From positions 1 through 7,205 of the forward strand of contig DASXBZ010000083.1 in NCBI GenBank assembly GCA_036491435.1: a stretch of 7,205 bases of DNA, written 5' to 3'. Positions 1 through 6,187 of this stretch are shown here, one piece after another; positions within the stretch are counted from its first letter, which is position 1; every line of letters starts with the position of its first letter. A program made the translations under genes and the position numbers. This DNA is from Bog-473 sp036491435 (GTDB taxonomy: Bacteria > Actinomycetota > Acidimicrobiia > Acidimicrobiales > RAAP-2). The notes under the pieces were generated by a model, which saw nothing but the letters and a program-made list of their open reading frames with translations, was not told the origin of the DNA and made no database searches.

Positions 1-299
1 TTGCGCGTGCGGTCGCCGACCTTGATCTCGACCGCGGGGTTGGCGACGAGGTTCTTGTACCAGATGGGGTTGTCGGAGTACCCGCCCTTCGACGCCACCA
101 ACACGACCCGGTCCTCCTCGTAGATCGGCGAGGTGAGGAGCGTGGCGCGGCGCAGACCCGTCTTGCGCCCGATGGTGGTCAGCTCGACCGGTTGCATACC
201 CCCGACCGTTTTGGGGAAGCGACCCCCGCTCAGTGTCAGGAGGGCGCGATGCCCGTGCTCGAGCATCCAGGCGCCCGCCTCAATTGCCTTGTCACCCAT
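1..299 (-). CDS. Deazaflavin (F420)-dependent nitroreductase-family oxidoreductase, partial (C-terminus beyond window)
   Basis: Ninety-nine codons are visible from an ATG at 299 down to the window edge, so the C-terminus is missing. The visible protein contains 'VELTTIGRKTGLRR' (about residues 38-51), then 'SPIYEEDRVVLVASKGG' and 'NPIWYKNLVANPAVEI'. This succession is typical of the DUF385/Ddn split-barrel family, whose members bind coenzyme F420 and reduce nitro compounds, quinones or other small molecules; family members are usually about 130-150 residues. The start is supported by a GAGGAA ribosome binding site at 305-310, five bases upstream of the ATG. No signal peptide is seen, so it is probably cytoplasmic or membrane-peripheral. 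It is transcribed divergently from the HD-GYP/LuxR regulator. The family assignment is firm; the substrate is unknown. This gene is not in the six-frame list of complete open frames because it lacks a stop in the window. Confidence 0.88.
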   Translation of the reverse strand, partial: MGDKAIEAGAWMLEHGHRALLTLSGGRFPKTVGGMQPVELTTIGRKTGLRRATLLTSPIYEEDRVVLVASKGGYSDNPIWYKNLVANPAVEIKVGDRTR

Positions 300-469
300 G
301 GGAGTTCCTCGATTCCGTCGTTGTCCGTGCCATGTCGAGGGCAGCGAGCGTATCCGCACGACCACAGCTGGGAAGAAACTGAGGAACCACGCTTGGACCG
401 AGCGTCGTGCGACATGCTCCAGCGCGCGCCGATGTCCGTTGCGTAGGCAGAGGGCTAACGTGCTGCTGC
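300..469. promoter_or_regulatory. Divergent intergenic region between oxidoreductase and HD-GYP/LuxR regulator
   Basis: This 170-bp gap lies between two genes that point away from each other, so promoters for both must lie here or just inside. It is less biased in codon-like pattern than its flanks. An 8-bp inverted repeat (CGCACGAC at 355-362, GTCGTGCG at 404-411) encloses a smaller one (ACGCT at 389-393, AGCGT at 401-405), which could be operator half-sites. I could not identify a convincing -35/-10 pair on either strand. The role as a promoter region is inferred from gene orientation; the repeats are directly visible but could be chance in GC-rich DNA. Confidence 0.45.
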
Positions 470-2050
470 GTGGATGTGGTAGGCGGTCCCGGACCGGGCA
501 CGGTCCGTCTCGCCGAGCTCGTTGCGGCCCTGTCGTTGGGGGTCGACTTGGGTTTCGGCCAGCCGATGGAGCACGTGCTGCGCCAGTCCGTGATCTCGAT
601 GCGCCTCGCCGAGACGGTCGGCCTCGGTGAGGATCAACGTTCGGTCGCGTACTACACCGCGTTGTTGGTCAACGTCGGGTGTCACTCGGACGCGCACGAA
701 CAGGCCAAGTGGTTCGGTGACGACATCGCCCTGAAGTCCAACAAGTACGAGTACGAGCTGGGCAGCATGAGCGGTGCCCTCGCCATGATGCGCAGGTTGG
801 GCAGCGGCAACCCGCCGATGCACCGCTTCCGCGTCCTCGTCGACTTCGCCATCTCAGGCCACCGCGATCTCAACCACATGATCGCCCACCACGCTGCAAT
901 GGCTCGGCGTCTCTCCGATCAGCTTGGCCTGGCCGAGACGGTGCAAGAGGCCGTGGGTTCCGCCTACGAACAGTGGGACGGCAAGGGCTGGCCCGGGGAA
1001 CTTCGTGGCGAGGACGTCCCCATCGCGTCGAGGATCACGCAGATCGGGGAGTTCACCGAAGTGGCGCACCGCGTCGGAGGCACCAATGCCGCCGTCTCCT
1101 TGGCAGAGAGGCACGCCGGCTCCCAGTTCGATCCGGAGCTGGCGAGCGCATTCTGCGCGCACGCCGACGAAATCCTGGAGGAACTCGATGGTGGTGAAAC
1201 CTGGGACGCGGTGATCAGATCGGAGCCGTCGCTCGGCGTCTACCTGTCACCGTCCCAGTTCGATGCGGCTCTCCTCGCCATCGCCGACTTCGTCGACCTC
1301 AAGTCCCCCTACACGCTCGGTCACGCCCGGGGGGTGTCCGAGCTCACTTCTTCGGCGGCGGCGGCGGTCGGGTTCAACGACACCGAGGCCGCGCTCCTGC
1401 GGCGTGCCGGCGTGGTGCACGGGCTGGGCCGCCTCGGCGTGTCCAACGCCATCTGGGACAAGAAGGGTGCCCTCGGTGCCGGTGAGTGGGAACGGGTGCG
1501 GATGCACCCGTATCTCACCGAGCGCATCTTGAGCCAGTCCACGGCGCTGGCACCGCTCGGGACCGTCGCGGTCGCCCTACGCGAGCGCCTCGATGGTTCG
1601 GGTTACCCACGGCGGCTCTCCGGCGCCGCCATCTCGATGCCCGCCCGGGTCCTCGGCGCCGCCGATGCCTACCAGGCCATGTGCGAACCGCGGCCATATC
1701 GCGATGCCCTGAGCCCGGAGCAGGCGGCGGCGGAGCTTCGTGGCGAGGTGAAGGCGGGGCGAATGGACGGCGATGCCGTCGAGGCCGTCCTCGGTGCCGC
1801 CGGTCATCGGATGGGCCGCCGGCGCGAGGGTCCCGCGGGGCTGACTGCGCGCGAGGTCGACGTGCTGCGTCTTGTCTCCCGCGGCATGACCACGAAGGAG
1901 ATCGCGGCGCGTCTGGTGATCTCGCCGAAAACGACTCGCAACCACATCGAGCACATCTACGCCAAGATCGGCGTCTCGAACCGGGCCGGGGCGGGGTGGT
2001 ACGCCGTTCAGCACGGCCTGCTCCCCGACGTGGAATTCGTCAGCGGTTAG
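470..2050 (+). CDS. Tandem degenerate HD-GYP domain protein with C-terminal LuxR-type DNA-binding domain
   Basis: A 526-residue predicted cytoplasmic regulator (GTG start at 470). Residues about 15-245 look like a diverged HD-GYP domain: its motif is 'EQWDGKGWP' (167-175), and no HD dyad is evident. Residues about 262-448 form a second, clearer HD-GYP domain ('TLGHARG' with H285, 'VVHGLGRLGVSN', 'MHPYLTERIL' with H346, 'RERLDGSGYP' ending at 380). Its HD dyad reads H317-G318, and the usual HHE before the GYP motif reads L-R-E (370-372). It ends in a LuxR/GerE helix-turn-helix (from about 457: 'LTAREVDVLRLVSRG', 'TKEIAARL', 'HIEHIYAKIGV'). HD-GYP domains usually hydrolyse cyclic di-GMP; the lost ligands suggest a sensing rather than enzymatic role (inference). 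The frame is open from a GTG at 407, but codons before 470 are atypical (CGA, AGA, CTA). An AGAGGG at 449-454 is a distant possible ribosome site. The start is therefore uncertain; GTG 476 is also possible. Confidence 0.85.
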   Translation: MDVVGGPGPGTVRLAELVAALSLGVDLGFGQPMEHVLRQSVISMRLAETVGLGEDQRSVAYYTALLVNVGCHSDAHEQAKWFGDDIALKSNKYEYELGSMSGALAMMRRLGSGNPPMHRFRVLVDFAISGHRDLNHMIAHHAAMARRLSDQLGLAETVQEAVGSAYEQWDGKGWPGELRGEDVPIASRITQIGEFTEVAHRVGGTNAAVSLAERHAGSQFDPELASAFCAHADEILEELDGGETWDAVIRSEPSLGVYLSPSQFDAALLAIADFVDLKSPYTLGHARGVSELTSSAAAAVGFNDTEAALLRRAGVVHGLGRLGVSNAIWDKKGALGAGEWERVRMHPYLTERILSQSTALAPLGTVAVALRERLDGSGYPRRLSGAAISMPARVLGAADAYQAMCEPRPYRDALSPEQAAAELRGEVKAGRMDGDAVEAVLGAAGHRMGRRREGPAGLTAREVDVLRLVSRGMTTKEIAARLVISPKTTRNHIEHIYAKIGVSNRAGAGWYAVQHGLLPDVEFVSG

Positions 2051-2091
2051 CTGGACCCAATCTCGCATCGAGCCGTGAAAGATGAGGCAAT

Positions 2092-2109
2092 CGCCCCATG
2101 ACCGGGGCG
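2092..2109 (+). terminator. GC hairpin after the HD-GYP/LuxR gene (possible terminator or operator)
   Basis: CGCCCC at 2092-2097 and GGGGCG at 2104-2109 are perfect inverted arms around a 6-base loop, 41 bases after the stop codon of the regulator and 48 bases before the methyltransferase start. No T-run follows, so it is not a classical intrinsic terminator. High-GC bacteria often have terminators without U tracts, or it may be a regulator binding site for the operon downstream. Confidence 0.3.
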
Positions 2110-2145
2110 GGACTCTCCCGTACCTTGCTTGAAGGAAGGCACGAC

Positions 2146-2151
2146 AGGAGG
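2146..2151 (+). promoter_or_regulatory. Strong ribosome binding site of the methyltransferase gene
   Basis: A full AGGAGG consensus lies five bases upstream of the ATG at 2157. It fixes that start and rules out the other open frame that begins earlier at 2129. It is the strongest translation signal in the window and marks the methyltransferase as the lead gene of the cluster. Confidence 0.8.
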
Positions 2152-2156
2152 TTCCG

Positions 2157-2834
2157 ATGGGTCTTCGAAAGCGATGCTTCGCCGCGGTCTACGACAGCCA
2201 GATGCGCAGATCAGAGAAGGCGGGACTGACCGCCATGCGCCAGGCGCTCGTTGCCCGGGCAACCGGCACCGTGCTGGAGATCGGCGCGGGAACCGGCGCC
2301 AACCTCGACCACTACCCCGCCCGCCTGACCTCGCTCACCGTGACCGAGCCGGACGTCTTCATGCTCAAGCGGCTCGAGCGGCGTGCGGGCGCCGAGTCGC
2401 CCGCGCCGATGGTGCTCCGGGCGCCCGCCGAGGACCTGCCCTTCGAGGATGCGACCTTCGACGTCGTCGTCTCCACCCTGGTGCTGTGCGGGGTTGACGA
2501 CCAGCTCCGCGCCGTGCGCGAGATCCGACGAGTGCTGCGCCCCGGTGGCCAGTTCCTGTTTCTCGAGCACGTGCGGGCCCTCGATCCCACAACCGCGAAG
2601 AAGCAGGACCGGATGAACTGGCTCAACCGGGCCGTCGTGTGTTGCGACTGCAACCGGCCGACGCTCGGCACGATCGAGTCCGCGGGATTCCGCGTCACGT
2701 CGCTCGAGCACACGGAGCTGCCCAAGGCGCCGCCCTTCGCGCGGCCGGCGTTGGTGGGCGTCGCGACGTCACCCGGCCCGAACGGCCACAACGGACCAGC
2801 GGCGTCGCAACTCTCGGTCGAGACCCCGAACTGA
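2157..2834 (+). CDS. Class I SAM-dependent methyltransferase (type 11 fold, METTL7-like C-terminus)
   Basis: The 225-residue protein has a Rossmann methyltransferase domain. Motif I is 'VLEIGAGTGANL' (39-50), an acidic residue follows strand 2 ('TEPD', E64), 'AEDLPFEDATFDVVVSTLVL' (91-110) covers motifs II/III, and 'LRPGGQFLFLEHVR' (127-140) is the post-III region. The C-terminal part, 'VVCCDCNRPTLGTIESAGF' (160-178) and 'PPFARPALVGVA' (192-203), resembles the Cys-x(1,2)-Asn-Arg-x-Thr and PPF-x-RPH-x-x-G segments of METTL7-like thiol/lipid methyltransferases and UbiE-like relatives (comparison from memory). A roughly 20-residue tail rich in Gly, Asn, Ser and Pro follows and is probably disordered. 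No transmembrane helix is obvious. It leads a three-gene cluster: the cupin starts 18 bp after its stop. The methyltransferase fold is certain; the methyl acceptor is unknown. Confidence 0.9.
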   Translation: MGLRKRCFAAVYDSQMRRSEKAGLTAMRQALVARATGTVLEIGAGTGANLDHYPARLTSLTVTEPDVFMLKRLERRAGAESPAPMVLRAPAEDLPFEDATFDVVVSTLVLCGVDDQLRAVREIRRVLRPGGQFLFLEHVRALDPTTAKKQDRMNWLNRAVVCCDCNRPTLGTIESAGFRVTSLEHTELPKAPPFARPALVGVATSPGPNGHNGPAASQLSVETPN

Positions 2835-2852
2835 ATCGAAAGGAGCACTGTC

Positions 2853-3224
2853 ATGCCCAAACTGTCCAAGCAGAGTGCCTCGCTGGTCGACGACTTCGGT
2901 GTCGCCGAGGACCGTCACGACGACCTCGACGGCTATACCGTCAGCTTCGTCACGATCCGTGAGAGCCACGACCTCGCGCCCATGCTGGCGTCACTCCCCG
3001 AAGGGAACTGCACGTGTCCGCATTGGGGCTACGTGCTCAAAGGCCGTTTGACCATCCGTTACGGCGACCACGAGGAGACGGTCGAGGCCGGCGAGGCCTT
3101 CTACATGACACCCGGCCACGCTCCGGCGGCCGAGGCGGGGACGGAGCTCGTGCAGTTCAGCCCCGCCGAGCAGTTGGCGGCAACGACGGCAGCCATCAAG
3201 AAGGCGATGGCCGGCGATGCGTGA
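2853..3224 (+). CDS. Small single-domain cupin protein
   Basis: The 123-residue protein is a single cupin barrel with no other domain. Around the first cupin motif the sequence is 'GNCTCPHWGYVLKGRLTI' (51-68), and the second motif is 'GEAFYMTPGHAP' (80-91) with H89. In typical cupins motif 1 carries His-x-His and a Glu as metal ligands; here those positions are occupied by C53, C55 and H57, so metal binding would be through Cys/His or may be absent. The spacing to 'YVLKG' and to the PGH motif otherwise fits. A good ribosome site (AAGGAG at 2840-2845) lies seven bases before the ATG. The stop overlaps the next gene by 8 bp. The role (dioxygenase, isomerase, sensor or small-molecule binder) cannot be decided; partnership with the flanking methyltransferase and SRPBCC protein is inferred from the operon. 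Confidence 0.85.
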   Translation: MPKLSKQSASLVDDFGVAEDRHDDLDGYTVSFVTIRESHDLAPMLASLPEGNCTCPHWGYVLKGRLTIRYGDHEETVEAGEAFYMTPGHAPAAEAGTELVQFSPAEQLAATTAAIKKAMAGDA

Positions 3225-3681
3225 GATCCACGGCCAGGCGGAGGCGGTCATCGAGGGTTCGCCCCGCGCCGTCTTCTCGACGATCACCGACATCGAGCGG
3301 TTGCCCGAGTGGAACCGCGCCATTGAGCAGGTGGTCGAGCGGCCGTCCGGGCTCACTCCCGGAGCCACCTGGATCGTCGAGATGCACCCGTCGCCCGGCC
3401 TCCGGTGGAGGAGCGTTTCCACGCTCCAAGATCTCGACGTAGACGGCCTGCGCTTCTCGTACCGCACGGTCAACGCGGACGGGAATCCTTCCTACGCGCT
3501 GTGGTCCTGGGACCTGACCCCCACCCCAGCGGGAGTCCGGGTCGCGGTCCGGTGGGACGTCTATCTCGAGACGATCGACCGCCGGCTCTTGGCCGGTCCG
3601 ATACGCCAGCGCCAACTCCGTAAGGAGGTGGCGGCGTCGCTGGCCGCCCTCGCGGCGCGGGTCCCGCCGTCGACTGTGTAG
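3217..3681 (+). CDS. SRPBCC-superfamily (START/polyketide cyclase-like) protein
   Basis: The 154-residue protein begins with the hallmark of the SRPBCC helix-grip fold: an opening strand 'AEAVIEGSPRAVFSTITDIERLPEWN' spread over residues 8-33, with the Phe-x-x-Ile-x-Asp-x-x-x-x-Pro-x-Trp pattern. It continues with strands around 'TWIVEM' (51-56), 'LRFSYRTV' (78-85) and 'VRVAVRWDVYLE' (107-118), and ends in a long Ala/Leu/Arg-rich helix from about 128. SRPBCC proteins bind hydrophobic ligands in a deep cavity; some are cyclases, aromatases or dehydratases, others carriers. The ATG at 3217 lies inside the last codons of the cupin (8-bp overlap), with a weak AAGAAGG at 3198-3204, so translation is probably coupled to the cupin. 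It is the last gene of the cluster and converges on pcrA, 14 bp away. The substrate is unknown. Confidence 0.85.
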   Translation: MREIHGQAEAVIEGSPRAVFSTITDIERLPEWNRAIEQVVERPSGLTPGATWIVEMHPSPGLRWRSVSTLQDLDVDGLRFSYRTVNADGNPSYALWSWDLTPTPAGVRVAVRWDVYLETIDRRLLAGPIRQRQLRKEVAASLAALAARVPPSTV

Positions 3682-3695
3682 CCGCGGCGGCCGCT
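3682..3695. other. 14-bp convergent junction, GC palindromes
   Basis: Two genes end face to face with 14 bp between stop codons. The junction consists of overlapping palindromes: GCCGCGGC at 3681-3688 and GCGGCCGC at 3687-3694. A further inverted pair, CGCCGC/GCGGCG at 3703-3715, lies in the pcrA end. Any bidirectional terminator would have to sit within coding sequence here. No T-runs are present on either strand. Confidence 0.35.
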
Positions 3696-6185
3696 TCAGG
3701 CCCGCCGCAGCGGCGTCGCCGACAGGAGCAGGTTCTTCTTCCCCACCGAGTCGAAGTCGACGGTGGCCTGGGCCCGCGAGCCCTCGCCCTTCGCCGCGAC
3801 CACGACCCCGCGGCCCCAGTGCTCGTGCACGACCTCGTCGCCCGCCACGAGCTCGAGGTCCTCGGCGCCCGTGCTCCCGCGACCCTTCGCCTTGGCCGCG
3901 CCGGCCTTGGCCGCCAGCGACACCGCCGGGGCGAACGTGGCGCCGGGCAGGTGCTCGTCGCCTGACACCGAGTCGTAGCCGGTGCCCCGGCGGGGCGAGC
4001 CAAGACCGACGTCCTCGACGAGGTGCCCGGGCACCTCGGTCACGAAGCGGCTCGGCATCGCCGGCTGGGTGCGCCCCCACGTCGTACGCGACCACGCGTG
4101 CGAGATCGCCAGGTGCTGGCGCGCCCGGGTGATGCCGACGTAGAAGAGGCGGCGCTCCTCCTCGAGCTCGGTCGGCTCGGCGAGCGCGCGGAAGTGGGGG
4201 AAGATCCCCTCTTCGAGCCCGACCACGAAGACCGCCGGGAATTCCAGGCCCTTGGCGGTGTGCAGTGTCATGAGGGAGACCTTCGTCCCGTCGGACTCGA
4301 GCTCGTCGGAGTCGGCCACCAGTGCGACCGTCTCCAAGAAACCGATCACGTCGTCGAAGTCGCCCGCCTGCGTCGCCAGTTCGGCCAGGTTCTCGATCCG
4401 GCCGTCCGCCTCGTGCGTGTGCTCGGCCACCAGCTCGGACAGGTAGCCGGTCCGGTCGGCCACGAGCTGGACGAAGTCGGCCGGGTTGATGGTGTCCACC
4501 AGCGGGCGGAGCTCGCCCAGGGTCTTCGCGAGCTGCTCGGCGCCCTTCAACGCCCTTCCCGTCAGGCCCGCCTCCTCCGCCCGGTCGATGGCGGCGGAGA
4601 ACGGCACGCCCTCGACCTGCGCCCAGGCGGCCAGGCGCGCCACCGAGGTGTCGCCGATGCCGCGCTTGGGCACGTTGACGATCCGGCGCGCCGAGACTTC
4701 GTCGTCGGGGTTGGCCAGGACGCGGATGTACGCCAACACGTCCTTGATCTCACGGCGGTCGTAGAACTTGGCGCCGCCCACGACCTTGTAGGGGATGCCA
4801 CTGAACTTCATGGACGTCTCGAGCGGGAGGGACTGCGCGTTCGTGCGGTAGAAGACGGCGATGTCACCCCACGACAGCCCGTCGGAGGCGTGCACCCGCA
4901 GGATCTCGCTCGAGACCCAGTTGGCCTCGTCGCGCTCGTCTTCGGCGCGGTAGCGCTTGACCGGTTCGCCGGTGTCGCCGACGGTGAACAGCTCCTTGGC
5001 CTGGCGGCCGACGTTGTTGGCGATGACGGCGTTGGCGGCGTCCAAGATGGTCTGCGTCGAGCGGAAGTTCTGCTCCAGCAGGATCGTCGTCACGTTGGGG
5101 AAGGCCCGCTCGAACTCCAAGATGTTGCGGATATCCGCGCCGCGCCACCGGTACACCGACTGGTCGGAGTCGCCGACCACGCACACGTTGCCGTGCGCCT
5201 CGCCCAGGAGCTTGACGATCTCGTTCTGCGCGTGGTTCGTGTCCTGGAACTCGTCGACAAGGATGTGCTGGAACCTCGCCTGATAGGCCTCGCGCACGTC
5301 GTCGCACGCCTGCAGCAGGTTCGCCGTCACCATGAGCAGGTCGTCGAAGTCCATCGCGTTGGCCGCGTGCAGCCGCTGCTGGTACTGCGTGTAGACGTCG
5401 GCGATGCGCTTGCGGAACGGGTCGGGACCGTTCTGCGCGTCCGCCCGGAAGGTCTCGAAGTCGACCAGCTCTGACTTCGCCTGGCTGATCACCGCCTGCA
5501 CGGCCCGGGAGGGCAGGCGCTTCTGGTCGAAGCCGAGCTCGGACGTGATCATCTCCACGAGGCGGCGGCTGTCGGTGTCGTCGTAGACCGTGAAGCCCGA
5601 GCGGTACCCCAGGCGGTCGCCGTTCATGCGCAGGATGCGCAGGCAGGCCGAGTGGAAGGTCGAGACCCACATCTTCTCGGCGGCTCCGCCGACCAGGTCG
5701 ACCACGCGTGAGCGCATCTCGTCGGCCGCCTTGTTGGTGAAGGTGATGGCGAGGATGCCCCAGGGCGCGGCGTCACCCGTGGCCATCAGGTGCGCGATGC
5801 GCCGCGTCAACACGCGGGTCTTGCCCGACCCTGCGCCCGCCACGATCAGCAAGGGCCCGCCTCGGTGCTCGACGGCCGCCCGCTGGGGCAGCGTCAGGTC
5901 GTCGAGGAGCGCCGCCGGGTTGCCCGCGAACGCGCCCGCCTTCGTGGCCGAACGCCGGCGGCGCCTCCGGCCGTCGTCCGCGCCCTCGGCGTAGCCCGGA
6001 TCGACGTCGGGGTCGACGTCCTCGTCGCCCGCAGCAACACCGGCACCTCCAGCATCAGCAGACGCAGCACCGGACGCCGCCGACGCCCCGACCCCCTCGT
6101 CGGACTCGTCGGACTCGTCGAAGAGCCGGCCGTTGCCGACAGCGGACCCTCCCTGCGCACCGCGCCCGCCGCTCCCCGGCGCCAC
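3696..6185 (-). CDS. pcrA: ATP-dependent DNA helicase PcrA/UvrD (superfamily 1)
   Basis: An 829-residue helicase that unwinds DNA 3'-to-5' in repair and replication. Motifs are in order: Q motif 'LTLPQRAAV' (Q101), Walker A 'AGAGSGKT' (116-123), Ia 'ITFTNKAADEM' (147-157), II 'DEFQDT' (311-316), III 'GDSDQSVY' (338-345), IV 'QNFRST' (372-377), V 'TLHTAKGLEF' (640-649), VI 'RRLFYVGITRAR' (678-689). The C-terminus 'GDEVVHEHWGRGVV...' (782-829) is the Tudor-like domain that in PcrA contacts RNA polymerase (family knowledge). Residues 1-85 are a low-complexity tail, acidic ('DESDESDE', 23-30; 'DEDVDPDVDPG', 54-64) and then R73-R78. The start GTG at 6185 is chosen because a GGGAG lies five bases upstream; GTG 6191, overlapping the guaA stop, would add two residues. 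The open frame upstream of that is guaA shadow. It follows guaA by 2 bp, so co-transcription is likely. The length is within the family range apart from the tail. Confidence 0.95.
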   Translation of the reverse strand: MAPGSGGRGAQGGSAVGNGRLFDESDESDEGVGASAASGAASADAGGAGVAAGDEDVDPDVDPGYAEGADDGRRRRRRSATKAGAFAGNPAALLDDLTLPQRAAVEHRGGPLLIVAGAGSGKTRVLTRRIAHLMATGDAAPWGILAITFTNKAADEMRSRVVDLVGGAAEKMWVSTFHSACLRILRMNGDRLGYRSGFTVYDDTDSRRLVEMITSELGFDQKRLPSRAVQAVISQAKSELVDFETFRADAQNGPDPFRKRIADVYTQYQQRLHAANAMDFDDLLMVTANLLQACDDVREAYQARFQHILVDEFQDTNHAQNEIVKLLGEAHGNVCVVGDSDQSVYRWRGADIRNILEFERAFPNVTTILLEQNFRSTQTILDAANAVIANNVGRQAKELFTVGDTGEPVKRYRAEDERDEANWVSSEILRVHASDGLSWGDIAVFYRTNAQSLPLETSMKFSGIPYKVVGGAKFYDRREIKDVLAYIRVLANPDDEVSARRIVNVPKRGIGDTSVARLAAWAQVEGVPFSAAIDRAEEAGLTGRALKGAEQLAKTLGELRPLVDTINPADFVQLVADRTGYLSELVAEHTHEADGRIENLAELATQAGDFDDVIGFLETVALVADSDELESDGTKVSLMTLHTAKGLEFPAVFVVGLEEGIFPHFRALAEPTELEEERRLFYVGITRARQHLAISHAWSRTTWGRTQPAMPSRFVTEVPGHLVEDVGLGSPRRGTGYDSVSGDEHLPGATFAPAVSLAAKAGAAKAKGRGSTGAEDLELVAGDEVVHEHWGRGVVVAAKGEGSRAQATVDFDSVGKKNLLLSATPLRRA
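6096..6120. repeat. 9-bp tandem repeat in the pcrA N-terminal tail
   Basis: The unit CTCGTCGGA occurs 2.8 times (6096-6104, 6105-6113, 6114-6120). On the pcrA strand it encodes the repeating residues Asp-Glu-Ser, giving 'DESDESDE' at residues 23-30. The length is a multiple of three, so gain or loss of units would change the tail without breaking the frame. Confidence 0.8.
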
Positions 6186-6187
6186 GG

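Noticed and set aside
407..469. Upstream GTG at 407 as the start of the HD-GYP/LuxR gene
   Set aside because: The codons between 407 and 470 are unlike the rest of the gene, the translated stretch is Cys/Arg-rich without similarity, and no ribosome site precedes 407; it cannot be fully excluded.
133..630. Plus-strand open frame of 165 codons
   Set aside because: It is antisense to the oxidoreductase and then overlaps the regulator; it is Arg-rich with no domain and no ribosome site.
1486..2085. Plus-strand open frame of 199 codons inside the regulator gene
   Set aside because: It overlaps the HD-GYP and LuxR motifs, which are read intact in the regulator frame; Arg/Gly/Ala-rich shadow.
3196..4095. 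Minus-strand open frame of 299 codons across the SRPBCC/pcrA junction
   Set aside because: It is a frame shadow of pcrA and antisense to the SRPBCC gene; low-complexity Arg/Gly composition.
5165..5176. PcrA motif III reads GDSDQSVY instead of GDDDQSIY
   Set aside because: Variation at these positions is common among PcrA/UvrD proteins; the Gln and Tyr that contact nucleotide and DNA are present, so it is not a notable change.
4023..5474. Long open frame on the plus strand opposite pcrA (483 codons)
   Set aside because: It lies wholly antisense to the helicase motifs, has a composition typical of GC-rich shadow frames (rich in Val, Arg, Gly, His) and shows no recognisable domain.
4864..5670. 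Minus-strand open frame of 268 codons inside pcrA
   Set aside because: It is the same strand as pcrA but another frame; the motifs of the helicase are read in the pcrA frame without interruption.
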